Shown here: one piece after another, positions 24,769-32,858 of the stretch
Position numbering within the stretch: position 1 is the stretch's first letter
How the letters are laid out: every line of letters begins with the position of its first letter
Assembly: GCA_963739135.1 (NCBI GenBank)
Contig: CAVTZG010000026.1
Location: 186,001-250,000, forward strand
Direction of reading: 5' to 3'
Source: Palsa-504 sp963739135
GTDB lineage: Bacteria; Actinomycetota; Actinomycetes; Streptosporangiales; Streptosporangiaceae
DNA length: 64,000 nt
The notes under the pieces: model-generated
The model's database searches: none
The model's input: only the letters and a program-made list of their open reading frames with translations
Told to the model about the DNA's origin: nothing
Made by a program: the position numbers and the translations under genes

Positions 24769-27300
24769 ATGGGCGGAAACCGGGAAGGAGCGGCGAAGGC
24801 ATTGAAGGCCGTCGTGATGGCGGGAGGAGAAGGCACCCGGCTGCGGCCGATGACCGCCAACCAGCCCAAGCCCATGCTTCCGGTAGCCAACCGGCCGATC
24901 ATGGAGCACGTGCTGCGGCTGCTCAAACGGCACGGGTTCAACGAGACCGTCGTCACCGTCCAGTTCCTGGCCGCGCTGGTCAGGAACTACTTCAGCGACG
25001 GCGAGGAATTCGGGATGAACCTGCGGTACGCCACTGAGGAGATGCCGCTGGGCACCGCGGGCAGCGTCAAGAACGCCGAGGACGAGCTGCTCGACGAGCC
25101 CTTCCTGGTCATCTCGGGTGACGCGCTGACCGACATGGACCTGACCGCGCTGGTCGAATTCCACAAGGAGAAGGGCGCGCTGGTCACCGTCGGCCTGGCC
25201 CAGGTGCCCAACCCGCTCGAGTTCGGCATCGTGATCACACAGGAGGACGGCCGGATCCAGCGCTTCCTGGAGAAGCCGACCTGGGGCCAGGTGTTCTCGG
25301 ACACGGTCAACACCGGGCTGTACGTCATGGAGCCGGAGGTGCTCGCCGAGGTGCCGCCCCGCGAGCTTGTCGACTGGTCGGGCGACGTCTTCCCGAGGCT
25401 GCTCAAGCGCGGGGCGCCGCTGTTCGGCTATGTCTCGGATCGCTACTGGGAGGACGTAGGGACCCACGAGAGCTACCTGAAGGCGCAGGTGGACGTGCTG
25501 GCCCGCCGCGTGCAGAGCGACATCGCCGGGTTCGAGGTCTCGCCCGGGGTCTGGGTTGCCGAGGGGGCGGAGGTCGACGCTGACGCGGTGCTCACCGGGC
25601 CGCTGTGCATCGGGGACTACGCCAAGATCGAGGCGGGCGCGCACCTGCGCGAGTACACCGTGATCGGCAGCAACGTGGTGGTCAAGGAGGGCGCGTTCCT
25701 GCACCGTGCCGTGGTGCACAACAACGTGTATATCGGCCAGGGCGTGACCCTGCGCGGCTGCGTGATCGGGAAGAACACCGACGTCATGCGGCTGGCCAGG
25801 ATCGAGGAGGGCGCGATCGTCGGGGACGAGTGCGTCATCGAGCCCGAGGCCTACCTGTCCGCCGGGGTGAAGGTCTACCCGTTCAAGACCATCGAGGCCG
25901 GCGCGGTGGTGAACAACAGCGTGATCTGGGAGTCGCGCGGCCAGCGCACCCTGTTCGGCCCGCGGGGCGTGTCCGGGCTGATCAACGTGGAGGTCACCCC
26001 CGAGCTGGCGGTCCGGCTGGCCAGTGCCTACGCCACCATGCTGCGCAAGGGCTCGACGGTCACCACCTCGCGGGACGCGTCCCGGGCCGCGCGGACGCTG
26101 AAGCGGGCCGTGCAGAGCGCGCTCAACGCCAGCGCGATCAACGTGGTGGACCTGGAGGCCCAGCCCCTGCCCGTGGCCAGGTTCGAGACGGCCAGGGAGC
26201 ACTACAGCGGCGGCGTCGCCATCCGCACCACGCCCGGCGACTCGCAGTCCGTCGACATCATCTTCCTCAACGAGCGCGGGGCCGAGCTGTCGCAGGCGGA
26301 CCAGCGCAAGCTGGAACGCGTCTTTTCCCGCCAGGAGTTCCGGCGGGCCTTCCCCGGCGAGATCGCCGAGCTCAGCTACCCGCCCAGGGTGGTCGAGTCG
26401 TACGCCCACGAGCTGCTGCGGTGCGTGGACATGAGCGGGGTCCGCGAAGCCAACCTGAAGGTGGTCGCAGACTGCGCGGGCGGCACGACGTCGCTGGTGC
26501 TGCCGAGCCTGCTCGGCACGATCGGGGTCGGCGTGCTCACCCTCAACAACCGGCTGGACGAGATATCGCCGGCCGAGACCGTCGCGCAGCAGCGGGCAGG
26601 CCTGCAGCGGCTGGCCGAGGTGGTGTCGTCGTCCCGGGCGGCGTTCGGCGTCAGGTTCAACCCGGTCGGGGAGCGGATCCAGCTCGTGGACGAGAAGGGC
26701 GAGCTGGTCAGCGAGGACCGGGCGCTGCTGGCCGTGCTTGACCTGGTGGCGGCCGATCGCAAGTCCGGCCGGGTCGCCCTGCCGGTGACCACCACCAGGG
26801 TGGCCGAGCAGGTCTGCCGATTCCACGGAGTCCAGGTCACCTGGACGCCGACGTCGATGGACGCTCTCACCCTGGCGGCGGCGGGCGACGACGTGATCTT
26901 CGCGGCCGACGGGCGCGGCGGGTTCGTGGTGCCGGAATGCACCAGGACCGTCGACGGCATCGCGGCCTTCGTGCGGCTGCTCGGCCTGGTCGCGCGGACC
27001 AGGCTGACACTCAGCCAGATTGACGCCAGGATCCCCGCCGCGCACATGCTCAAGCGGTCCATCCCGACGCCCTGGGCGGCGAAGGGCAGCGTGATGCGCA
27101 CGGTCATGGAGGCTGCGGGCAGCCGTGAGATCGACACCACGGACGGAGTGCGCGTCACCGAGCATGACCGGGGCTGGGTACTCGTGCTGCCCGACCCGGC
27201 CGATGCCGTCACCCACCTGTGGGCGGAGGGCAACGACGCCGATGCCGCGCAACTGCTGCTCGACGAGTGGGCCACGGTAGTAGAGCAGGCGGGCCGCTAG
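24769..27300 (+). CDS. mannose-1-P guanylyltransferase fused to phosphomannomutase-like domain
   Basis: About 843 aa in three parts: an N-terminal nucleotidyltransferase (KAVVMAGGEGTRLRPMT, KPMLPVANRPIMEH, VISGDALTDMD), a left-handed beta-helix (hexapeptide repeats such as VVHNNVYIGQGVTL, CVIGKNTD) and a C-terminal alpha-D-phosphohexomutase-like domain. In the last, the phosphoserine loop is TTSRDAS instead of TASHNP and the Mg-binding DGDxDR loop reads NPVGERI, so all three acidic ligands are missing. The mutase activity is probably lost, making this a sugar-1-phosphate nucleotidyltransferase with a regulatory tail. ATG 24769 is used; TTG 24802 behind GAAGGAG fits the usual family N-terminus (MKAVVMAGG). 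Confidence 0.85.
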   Translation: MGGNREGAAKALKAVVMAGGEGTRLRPMTANQPKPMLPVANRPIMEHVLRLLKRHGFNETVVTVQFLAALVRNYFSDGEEFGMNLRYATEEMPLGTAGSVKNAEDELLDEPFLVISGDALTDMDLTALVEFHKEKGALVTVGLAQVPNPLEFGIVITQEDGRIQRFLEKPTWGQVFSDTVNTGLYVMEPEVLAEVPPRELVDWSGDVFPRLLKRGAPLFGYVSDRYWEDVGTHESYLKAQVDVLARRVQSDIAGFEVSPGVWVAEGAEVDADAVLTGPLCIGDYAKIEAGAHLREYTVIGSNVVVKEGAFLHRAVVHNNVYIGQGVTLRGCVIGKNTDVMRLARIEEGAIVGDECVIEPEAYLSAGVKVYPFKTIEAGAVVNNSVIWESRGQRTLFGPRGVSGLINVEVTPELAVRLASAYATMLRKGSTVTTSRDASRAARTLKRAVQSALNASAINVVDLEAQPLPVARFETAREHYSGGVAIRTTPGDSQSVDIIFLNERGAELSQADQRKLERVFSRQEFRRAFPGEIAELSYPPRVVESYAHELLRCVDMSGVREANLKVVADCAGGTTSLVLPSLLGTIGVGVLTLNNRLDEISPAETVAQQRAGLQRLAEVVSSSRAAFGVRFNPVGERIQLVDEKGELVSEDRALLAVLDLVAADRKSGRVALPVTTTRVAEQVCRFHGVQVTWTPTSMDALTLAAAGDDVIFAADGRGGFVVPECTRTVDGIAAFVRLLGLVARTRLTLSQIDARIPAAHMLKRSIPTPWAAKGSVMRTVMEAAGSREIDTTDGVRVTEHDRGWVLVLPDPADAVTHLWAEGNDADAAQLLLDEWATVVEQAGR

Positions 27301-27650
27301 ACGCCCCCTCTCCTGGTCCGGATGCTGGTGCTGCGTCCGGGTAAGCTGTGTCTTTTACGCGATGATGCGAAAGGCTCGAACCGCACTAAATTCGGCAAAT
27401 ATGAGACAATCGCGCCCACTACGGTGTGAGTAGTTTCGCCCGGCGGTCGTCGCCCGCACCGGGCGGCGGGTGCATGGCTGTGCATGGCGGAGGTGAGACG
27501 GCGGTGTGGCGGAAGCGTCGCGAGGAAAAGATCGGGCGTGGCCGGCGCGGGCTGTTCGCGTGGCTCATGGACCGCCGAGCCCCGGCCCGGGTACCTTGGG
27601 CTGGATCGCCGGAGGCCGGCGAGCTCACCGAGGGGAGGCCGACCGGAGCC
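27301..27650. other. 350-bp upstream region of the garA-like gene
   Basis: The first 120 bp are unusually AT-rich for this window and should contain the promoter (hexamers TATGAG and GACAAT near 27398-27410), but I see no convincing -35/-10 pair. From about 27426 a frame continuous with the downstream gene is open (Arg-rich, VWRKRREEKIGRGRRG), so an N-terminally extended protein cannot be excluded. Confidence 0.4.
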
Positions 27651-28235
27651 ATGCCACGTGCCTATTGCGCCCGCTGCGGCCGGCCTAATCCCGAGGACGC
27701 CCGGTTCTGCTCGAATTGCGGCACCCAGCTGACCGGGACCGGGACGATGGGCGCGGTTCCGGGTACCGGCGGCGCTCGTCCCGGCGAGACCACCTCGACG
27801 CTATTGCCGCTCCGGCCGGATGACCCTGATTTCGGCGATGACCTCTTCCCTGACTCTGCCTCGTTCGGTGCCCTGCCTGAGGGCAGCGCGCTGCTGCTCG
27901 TCATGCGCGGGCCCAACGCGGGCAGCAGGTTCCGGCTGGACGGCGGGCTGACCACCGCGGGCCGGCACCCGGACAGCGATATCTTCCTCGACGACGTGAC
28001 GGTCTCCAGGCGGCACGCCGAGTTCCAGCGCGAGGGCGGCTTCTTCACCGTCCGGGACGTGGGCAGCCTCAACGGCACCTACGTCAACCGGGAGCGCATC
28101 GAGGAGGCGCGGCTGGCCGGCGGCGACGAAGTCCAGATCGGCAAGTTCAGGTTGCTGTTCCTGACCGGCCAGAACCTCGATCCGAGGACATCTTCCGCCG
28201 ACCCTCGCGGCAGGGGCGCACAGGACTACGCATGA
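27651..28235 (+). CDS. garA: GarA/OdhI-type FHA protein with N-terminal zinc ribbon
   Basis: 194 aa: an N-terminal zinc ribbon (CARCGRPNPEDARFCSNCG), a linker with the sequence GETTSTLLPL, and a C-terminal FHA domain (GSRFRLDGGLTTAGRHPDSD, VSRRHAEFQ, GSLNGTYVN). In mycobacterial GarA and corynebacterial OdhI the ETTS segment is phosphorylated by PknB/PknG and then binds the protein's own FHA domain, switching off inhibition of 2-oxoglutarate metabolism; the same Thr pair is present here at about residues 47-48. ATG 27651 matches the family start of the ribbon. It overlaps the downstream MerR gene by 4 nt (ATGA). The gene order garA-merR-DUF151-merR is the conserved actinobacterial one. Confidence 0.88.
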   Translation: MPRAYCARCGRPNPEDARFCSNCGTQLTGTGTMGAVPGTGGARPGETTSTLLPLRPDDPDFGDDLFPDSASFGALPEGSALLLVMRGPNAGSRFRLDGGLTTAGRHPDSDIFLDDVTVSRRHAEFQREGGFFTVRDVGSLNGTYVNRERIEEARLAGGDEVQIGKFRLLFLTGQNLDPRTSSADPRGRGAQDYA

Positions 28236-29101
28236 GCGAGCAGCCCGCGCGCGGTCAGTTCGGTATCGGCGAGGTGCTGGCGCAGTTGCGCCCGGAATTT
28301 CCGGACATCAGCACATCCAAGATCCGCTTCCTGGAAGCCGAGGGGCTGATCGAGCCGGCCAGGTCGCGATCGGGCTATCGCCGGTTCTGCGCGGCCGACA
28401 TAGACCGGCTGCGTCACATCCTCACCATGCAGCGCGACTCGTACCTGCCGCTGCGGGTGATCAGGGAACGGCTGGCCGAGGGCACTCCGGCGGTCCTTGG
28501 GGGTGCCGGAGCCTTCGGCGCCCGCGGGAGTGAGAGCCCGCCCGCGAACGGCCACGGCGGCGCCGGGCGGGCGTCGGCCGACATGTCCCGGCGCCAGCTG
28601 CTCGAGGCGGCCGGAATCGACGACGCGGAGCTGGCCGAACTTGAAGAGTATGGCCTGATCCGCCGGGTAGGCCGGCAGTACGGCCCGGAGGCGCTGGCGG
28701 TGGCGAGGACGGTGGCGGCGCTGCGCCAGTACGGAGTGCAGGCCAGGAACCTGCGGGCGGTCAAGGCCGCAGCCGACCGGGAGGCGAACCTGGTCGAGCA
28801 GTTGGTGGCGCCGCAGCTGCGCCAGCGCGATCCTGGAGCCAGGGATGCCGCCACCAGGACCGCGTGGCAGATCGCGGACCTCACCTTGCGGCTGCATGCC
28901 ACGCTGGTCGGATCCGCGCTGGCCGAGGCCGGGATGGCAGCTGTCCCCGGGTTCGCGGCCAGGTACCAGGCGGAGCCTGGCATATCGGAACAGGCGGCTG
29001 ATTCTGGCTCCTCGGCGGGGGGCCTGCGGTCGGCTTCGGGACGATTACGGGTGTACCTTGGCAAAGGGAGAGGTGGCCAAACAGGCTCGCCAGGCACGTG
29101 A
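28232..29101 (+). CDS. ftsR: FtsR-type MerR regulator
   Basis: 289 aa. The N-terminal winged helix is of MerR type (FGIGEVLAQLRPEFPDISTS, KIRFLEAEGLIEPARSRSGY, RRFCAADIDRL), followed by the family's second helical half (RQLLEAAGIDDAELAELEEY, QYGPEALAVARTVAALRQYG). The corynebacterial orthologue FtsR activates ftsZ, and the mycobacterial one is Rv1828. The interdomain linker (GGAGAFGARGSESPPANG) and the C-terminal tail are low-complexity. It is translationally coupled to the FHA gene and followed after 13 nt by the DUF151 gene. Confidence 0.88.
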   Translation: MSEQPARGQFGIGEVLAQLRPEFPDISTSKIRFLEAEGLIEPARSRSGYRRFCAADIDRLRHILTMQRDSYLPLRVIRERLAEGTPAVLGGAGAFGARGSESPPANGHGGAGRASADMSRRQLLEAAGIDDAELAELEEYGLIRRVGRQYGPEALAVARTVAALRQYGVQARNLRAVKAAADREANLVEQLVAPQLRQRDPGARDAATRTAWQIADLTLRLHATLVGSALAEAGMAAVPGFAARYQAEPGISEQAADSGSSAGGLRSASGRLRVYLGKGRGGQTGSPGT

Positions 29102-29114
29102 GGACGGAGCTGCA

Positions 29115-29585
29115 GTGCGGCAGATGGAGGTCATCGGCGTCCGGGTCGAGATGCCGTCGAACAGCCCCATCGTCTTGCTGAAAGAGGCGCAGGGGGATAG
29201 GTACCTGCCGATCTGGATCGGGGCGGTGGAGGCCACGGCGATCGCCTTCGCCCAGCAGGGGATGGTGTCCGTCCGGCCGCTGACGCACGATCTGTTCAAG
29301 GACGTGCTCGAGGTGCTGAATGTCCAGCTGCGCACGGTGAACATCACCGCGCTGCGGGACGGAATCTTCTACGCCGACCTCGTCTTCTCCAACGGAGCCG
29401 AGGTGAGCGCGCGGCCGTCGGACTCGATCGCACTGGCCCTGCGCACCGGCGCGCAGATCTTCGCCAGCGAGGAGATCCTTGACGAGGCGGGCGTACCCAT
29501 CCCGGACGAGCAAGAGGACGAGGTGGAGAAGTTCCGCGAGTTCCTCGATAACATCTCCCCTGAGGATTTCGGCCGGGCCACGTGA
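29115..29585 (+). CDS. DUF151 bifunctional-nuclease-family protein
   Basis: 156 aa of the BFN/DUF151 family. The conserved features are MEVIGVRVEMPSNSPIVLLK, RYLPIWIGAVEATAIAF, RPLTHDLFKDVLEVL and ARPSDSIALALRT (conserved Arg-Pro-Ser-Asp-Ser loop), with an acidic C-terminus (PDEQEDEVEKFREFLDNI). GTG 29115 has GGAG 5 nt upstream; ATG 29124 is an alternative. Plant and some bacterial relatives show nuclease activity in vitro; the actinobacterial role is not settled. It corresponds to Rv1829 in the conserved order. Confidence 0.88.
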   Translation: MRQMEVIGVRVEMPSNSPIVLLKEAQGDRYLPIWIGAVEATAIAFAQQGMVSVRPLTHDLFKDVLEVLNVQLRTVNITALRDGIFYADLVFSNGAEVSARPSDSIALALRTGAQIFASEEILDEAGVPIPDEQEDEVEKFREFLDNISPEDFGRAT

Positions 29586-29742
29586 ACCCGCACATCCGGG
29601 CCAGCTCAGCCACCTCCCGTGTCCGGGTATGGTTCGCTGCAGCCGGGAATGTCGCGACGCGCCGTGCATGGTCGTTGACGCCGCTGCCCGGGCCGGCTTA
29701 CGGTGCCAGTGCCGTGGGTAGTCAGCTCCCGTGGAGGTAGGC

Positions 29743-30390
29743 GTGGCGGTTACCAGGCATGACAGCGGCGGCGGGACGTCCGCCGCTGGCGGCCCACCAG
29801 GCTCGCTGGGCGCTCAGGGCGCCCTCTTCGAGGCTGACGAAGCTCTCGGGCTGTCTGATGAGCCCGGCCCGGGCTCGGCGGAGATCGGCTACCGCGGGCC
29901 GACCGCTTGCTCCGCGGCCGGCATTACCTACCGCCAGCTGGACTACTGGGCGCGGACCGCCCTGGTCGAGCCCAGCGTGCGGGCCGCGCACGGTTCCGGC
30001 TCCCAGCGTCTGTACAGCTTCCGGGATATCCTGGTCCTCAAGGTCGTCAAGCGGCTCCTCGACACCGGGATCTCGCTGCAGCAGATCCGGGCCGCCGTCC
30101 AGCACCTGCGCGATCACGGCACCGAGGACCTGGCCCAGGTCACCTTGATGAGCGATGGGGTCAGCGTCTACGAATGCACCTCCGCCGATGAGGTGGTAGA
30201 CCTGCTCCAGGGCGGCCAGGGAGTGTTCGGCATCGCGCTCGGCCGTGTCTGGCGCGAGGTTGAAGGAGATTTGGCCGTGCTGCCCGCCGTGCGTGCCGAG
30301 GACGGCTTCGTCGCCATGGTCCCCGGATCTGGGGACGGTGCCACGGTCCAGGACGACCTGGCCAGGCGCCGGCTGCGCCGCACCAGCTGA
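29743..30390 (+). CDS. MerR-family regulator (Rv1830-like)
   Basis: 215 aa. After a disordered Gly/Ala-rich N-terminus the MerR helix-turn-helix reads GITYRQLDYWARTALVEPSV, then GSQRLYSFRDILVLKVVKRL and TGISLQQIRAAVQHL. The C-terminal half (VYECTSADEVVDLLQGGQGVFGIAL) is the effector/dimer part of this actinobacterial subfamily. GGAGG lies 5 nt before GTG 29743. It closes the conserved garA block; in relatives gcvP (gcvB) comes soon after, whereas here ten kilobases of signalling genes intervene. Confidence 0.87.
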   Translation: MAVTRHDSGGGTSAAGGPPGSLGAQGALFEADEALGLSDEPGPGSAEIGYRGPTACSAAGITYRQLDYWARTALVEPSVRAAHGSGSQRLYSFRDILVLKVVKRLLDTGISLQQIRAAVQHLRDHGTEDLAQVTLMSDGVSVYECTSADEVVDLLQGGQGVFGIALGRVWREVEGDLAVLPAVRAEDGFVAMVPGSGDGATVQDDLARRRLRRTS

Positions 30391-30665
30391 AACGGTTACG
30401 AGCCGCAGGCAAGCGGCGGCCAGCTCCGGTTAACATGGCCGAAAGCGTTAATTCATTACCACGGCCCGCTAATACTCATTTTCGCGTTACGCCCCGGCAT
30501 CGGGCCTTTCTGACGAGCAGTCCGGCCCAGGGTGACAATAGTGAGCGGGTCTGTTTAAATGCTCCCATCACCGATTCGGGCGCCGGTCCTGGGCTCGTCC
30601 GGCGGGCCGTGACTGCCGCATGCGCCGCCATCCAACCGGGGCTTGCGTCTGGGGAGGGGGATCAG
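30391..30665. other. upstream region of the signalling operon
   Basis: Non-coding, with AT-rich patches. A candidate promoter (GTGACA, 17 bp, TTAAAT) is at 30532-30560. GGGGAGGGGG just before 30666 is a strong ribosome-binding site. Confidence 0.45.
30532..30560 (+). promoter_or_regulatory. candidate promoter of the PP2C-kinase operon
   Basis: -35 GTGACA (30532-30537), 17-bp spacer, -10 TTAAAT (30555-30560). One of the better sigma-70-like matches in the window, about 100 nt upstream of the first small reading frame. Confidence 0.45.
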
Positions 30666-30728
30666 GTGACCGATTGCTGGGATGCCCACGGCGAGGCGCA
30701 GGCGGCACCGTGCACTGTGGGTCGTTAG
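30666..30728 (+). CDS. 20-aa small ORF preceding the PP2C gene
   Basis: A GTG-initiated 20-codon frame (VTDCWDAHGEAQAAPCTVGR) has a near-perfect Shine-Dalgarno (GGGGAGGGGG, 5-nt spacer) and ends in TAG 3 nt before the GTG of the phosphatase gene, in the same frame. The phosphatase GTG has no ribosome-binding site of its own, so termination-reinitiation from this small ORF is a plausible means of translation. Two Cys and one Trp are present, but no regulatory codon run is obvious. Confidence 0.5.
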   Translation: MTDCWDAHGEAQAAPCTVGR

Positions 30729-30731
30729 CCG

Positions 30732-32654
30732 GTGGACAATATCCATGATTCCCCCGGTTACTGGCTCGGCCTGACGGCCTCGCAGATGGGGGCCGCGCAC
30801 AAGCTGTCCGGCCTGCCCAACCAGGATGCTGTGGCGGTACGCCAGGTCGGGCCGGACCTGCTCGTCGCGGCGGTCGCCGACGGCCACGGGCACCACCGTC
30901 ATTTCCGCAGCGCCCGGGGTTCGCAGTTCGCGGTGACAGTCGCCTGCCAGGCCGCCGATGAGCTGGCCGTACGGCTGGAAGGTCTCGAGACGGCCGACCA
31001 GATCAGGTCGGAGGTCTTCGGTCAGCTCGTGCCCGCCATCACCGGGCGCTGGCGCGAGGCCGTGCACGACGATCACGCCGCCGAGCCGTTCACCCCTCAG
31101 GAAGAGGCGGCGCGGGCCGCCGACGACGATGTCCTGGTCGCCTACGGATCCACCCTGCTGCTGGCCATCGCCGGACGGGAATGGCTCGTGCTGACCCAGA
31201 TCGGCGACGGCGACATCGTGGGCATCCGGCCCGACGGGCGCCCGCTGCTCCCGGTGCCCGGCGACCCGTCGCTGGACGGTCACCAGACCACGAGCCTGTG
31301 CACGATCCGCGCGGAGGATGAATTCCGGGCCGGCGTGGTGCACATCGCGACCACGGCTCTGCTGGGAGTCCTGCTCGCGACCGACGGGTACGGCAACGCG
31401 CAGGCGGATGACCCGTGGGCCAACTCGGTCAGTGCCGACCTGGCCGAGCTGATCAGCGACCGGCCGCCGGAATGGCTGGCCGCACAGTTGCCGCTGTGGG
31501 CGAGCCGCTGCGCATCGACGGACGGCAGCGCCGACGATACGACCATCGCGTTGCTCATCGCACCCTCGGCGGCGGCCGAACGCCCGGAGGCCCCCACGGT
31601 GCCGGCCGGCCGTGAGCTGAGCCACGAGCCGCCGGCAGCGGCGGCCCGCAGGCTGGCCGACCCGATGGCGAAGCTGTCAGGCGAGGCGCCGACCAGGCGA
31701 GAGCAGCACCTGGAAAAAGCGGCTGTATCTGTGCATGCCGCAGCTCCGGTCATCCCGGCGGGCACCGAATCACCGACCCTGCGCGTCCGGCCCGGATCTC
31801 CGCCCGCCCCGGCCGGAACTCCGGCCGGGGCTGCGGCCGAGACCCCGACCATGACCGTCCGCACCAAGTCTCCAGCCGCACCGGCCCAGCCGCCACGGGC
31901 CGCTGCCCACGGCGCGCCGCCAGTGGCCGCTGCCCACGGCGCGCCGCCACGGGACGCTGCCCCGTCGGCGCCGTCTAGCGGTCATCATGCGACCGCACCG
32001 GCCCGCCGGTCCCGCCGGTCCCGGCGGCCGCTGGTGATCGCTGCGGTGCTCGTGGTGATCGCCGCCGCGGCCGCCATCGCCGTGACCCAGCTGGGTTCTT
32101 CGTCGGCCACGCCGCGGGCCGCTCCGTCCGTCACGGCGCATGCGTCACCGGCGGCCGGCGGGCACCCGTCTGCGACCGCCTCGGCCGGGACGTCGCCGTC
32201 CGCCGGCACGTCTCCGTCCGCCACCGGGCAGGTTTCGTGCAGTGCGCAGTCGTCAGGGACCGGAGTGCCGGTAAGCGGGCCCAGCGCCGAGATATGCGAT
32301 CCGGTCACCGGAGTCGAGGTTCCAATCTCCATGACCGGCCTGCCCGGCGACGGAAAGCGCCGCGCGCTGCAGGTCGGCGATTCGATATTCGTGCTGGACG
32401 GCGACAGGCTATGGTGGCGCGCGGTCGGCGGGCAGGACCCCAGCTGGCACGACCTGGGGTCGGCTCCCACTGGCCCGCAGCAGGACCTGTGCGCCACGCA
32501 GCCCGGTACGGTCATAGCCGCCGCGTCCGACGATGCAGCCGGGGGAGCGAGCACGCCGTGGACCCAGGTCACCGTCCCGGCGCAGTCTCCCGTGCACGTC
32601 GGAAAGGAAACGCGGGTGGCCAGCGATCCGTGCGGGACCGGACCAAATAAATGA
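30732..32654 (+). CDS. membrane-anchored PP2C-type protein phosphatase
   Basis: 640 aa. Residues 1-280 are a PP2C-like Ser/Thr phosphatase with all metal-binding motifs: SGLPNQDAV, VADGHGHH, LLATDGYG and GSADDTTIALL. A Pro/Ala-rich linker with repeated short motifs (PTLRVRPGSP, PTMTVRTKSP, AAHGAPP) leads to an Arg-rich stop-transfer and one membrane helix (LVIAAVLVVIAAAAAIAV, about 433-455). The outer domain of about 180 residues has four Cys and an Asp/Trp pattern (VLDGDRLWWRA). The topology, with catalysis inside and a sensor outside, mirrors PknB-type receptor kinases. It probably dephosphorylates targets of the two kinases encoded further down the cluster. Confidence 0.85.
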   Translation: MDNIHDSPGYWLGLTASQMGAAHKLSGLPNQDAVAVRQVGPDLLVAAVADGHGHHRHFRSARGSQFAVTVACQAADELAVRLEGLETADQIRSEVFGQLVPAITGRWREAVHDDHAAEPFTPQEEAARAADDDVLVAYGSTLLLAIAGREWLVLTQIGDGDIVGIRPDGRPLLPVPGDPSLDGHQTTSLCTIRAEDEFRAGVVHIATTALLGVLLATDGYGNAQADDPWANSVSADLAELISDRPPEWLAAQLPLWASRCASTDGSADDTTIALLIAPSAAAERPEAPTVPAGRELSHEPPAAAARRLADPMAKLSGEAPTRREQHLEKAAVSVHAAAPVIPAGTESPTLRVRPGSPPAPAGTPAGAAAETPTMTVRTKSPAAPAQPPRAAAHGAPPVAAAHGAPPRDAAPSAPSSGHHATAPARRSRRSRRPLVIAAVLVVIAAAAAIAVTQLGSSSATPRAAPSVTAHASPAAGGHPSATASAGTSPSAGTSPSATGQVSCSAQSSGTGVPVSGPSAEICDPVTGVEVPISMTGLPGDGKRRALQVGDSIFVLDGDRLWWRAVGGQDPSWHDLGSAPTGPQQDLCATQPGTVIAAASDDAAGGASTPWTQVTVPAQSPVHVGKETRVASDPCGTGPNK

Positions 32655-32858
32655 CCGGTGCCGGCGAATGCGGTCCCACCAGCCCATTCAGGCATTCCCG
32701 ATTTTGCCGCCTGAGTCCGCCCTATTTTACCGTCGCTATACCTTTCCGTACCGGGCTCATGGCACTACGATCTGGATTGTCACCGTGCCCTGCTGCTGGT
32801 GGCAGGCGAGTGCAGTGGTGACCATTCCGGGCTTGGGGAGAGCGTTGGGGGGCGAGTG

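Noticed and set aside
24109..27252. 1047-codon open frame on the minus strand opposite the nucleotidyltransferase fusion
   Set aside because: Translation is a His/Arg/Gln/Asp-rich mixture without domains; it is the antisense shadow of the plus-strand gene in very GC-rich DNA.
30726..30735. Stop-codon readthrough joining the 20-aa frame to the phosphatase
   Set aside because: Same frame, but TAG has no readthrough context and the phosphatase has its own GTG; reinitiation is simpler.
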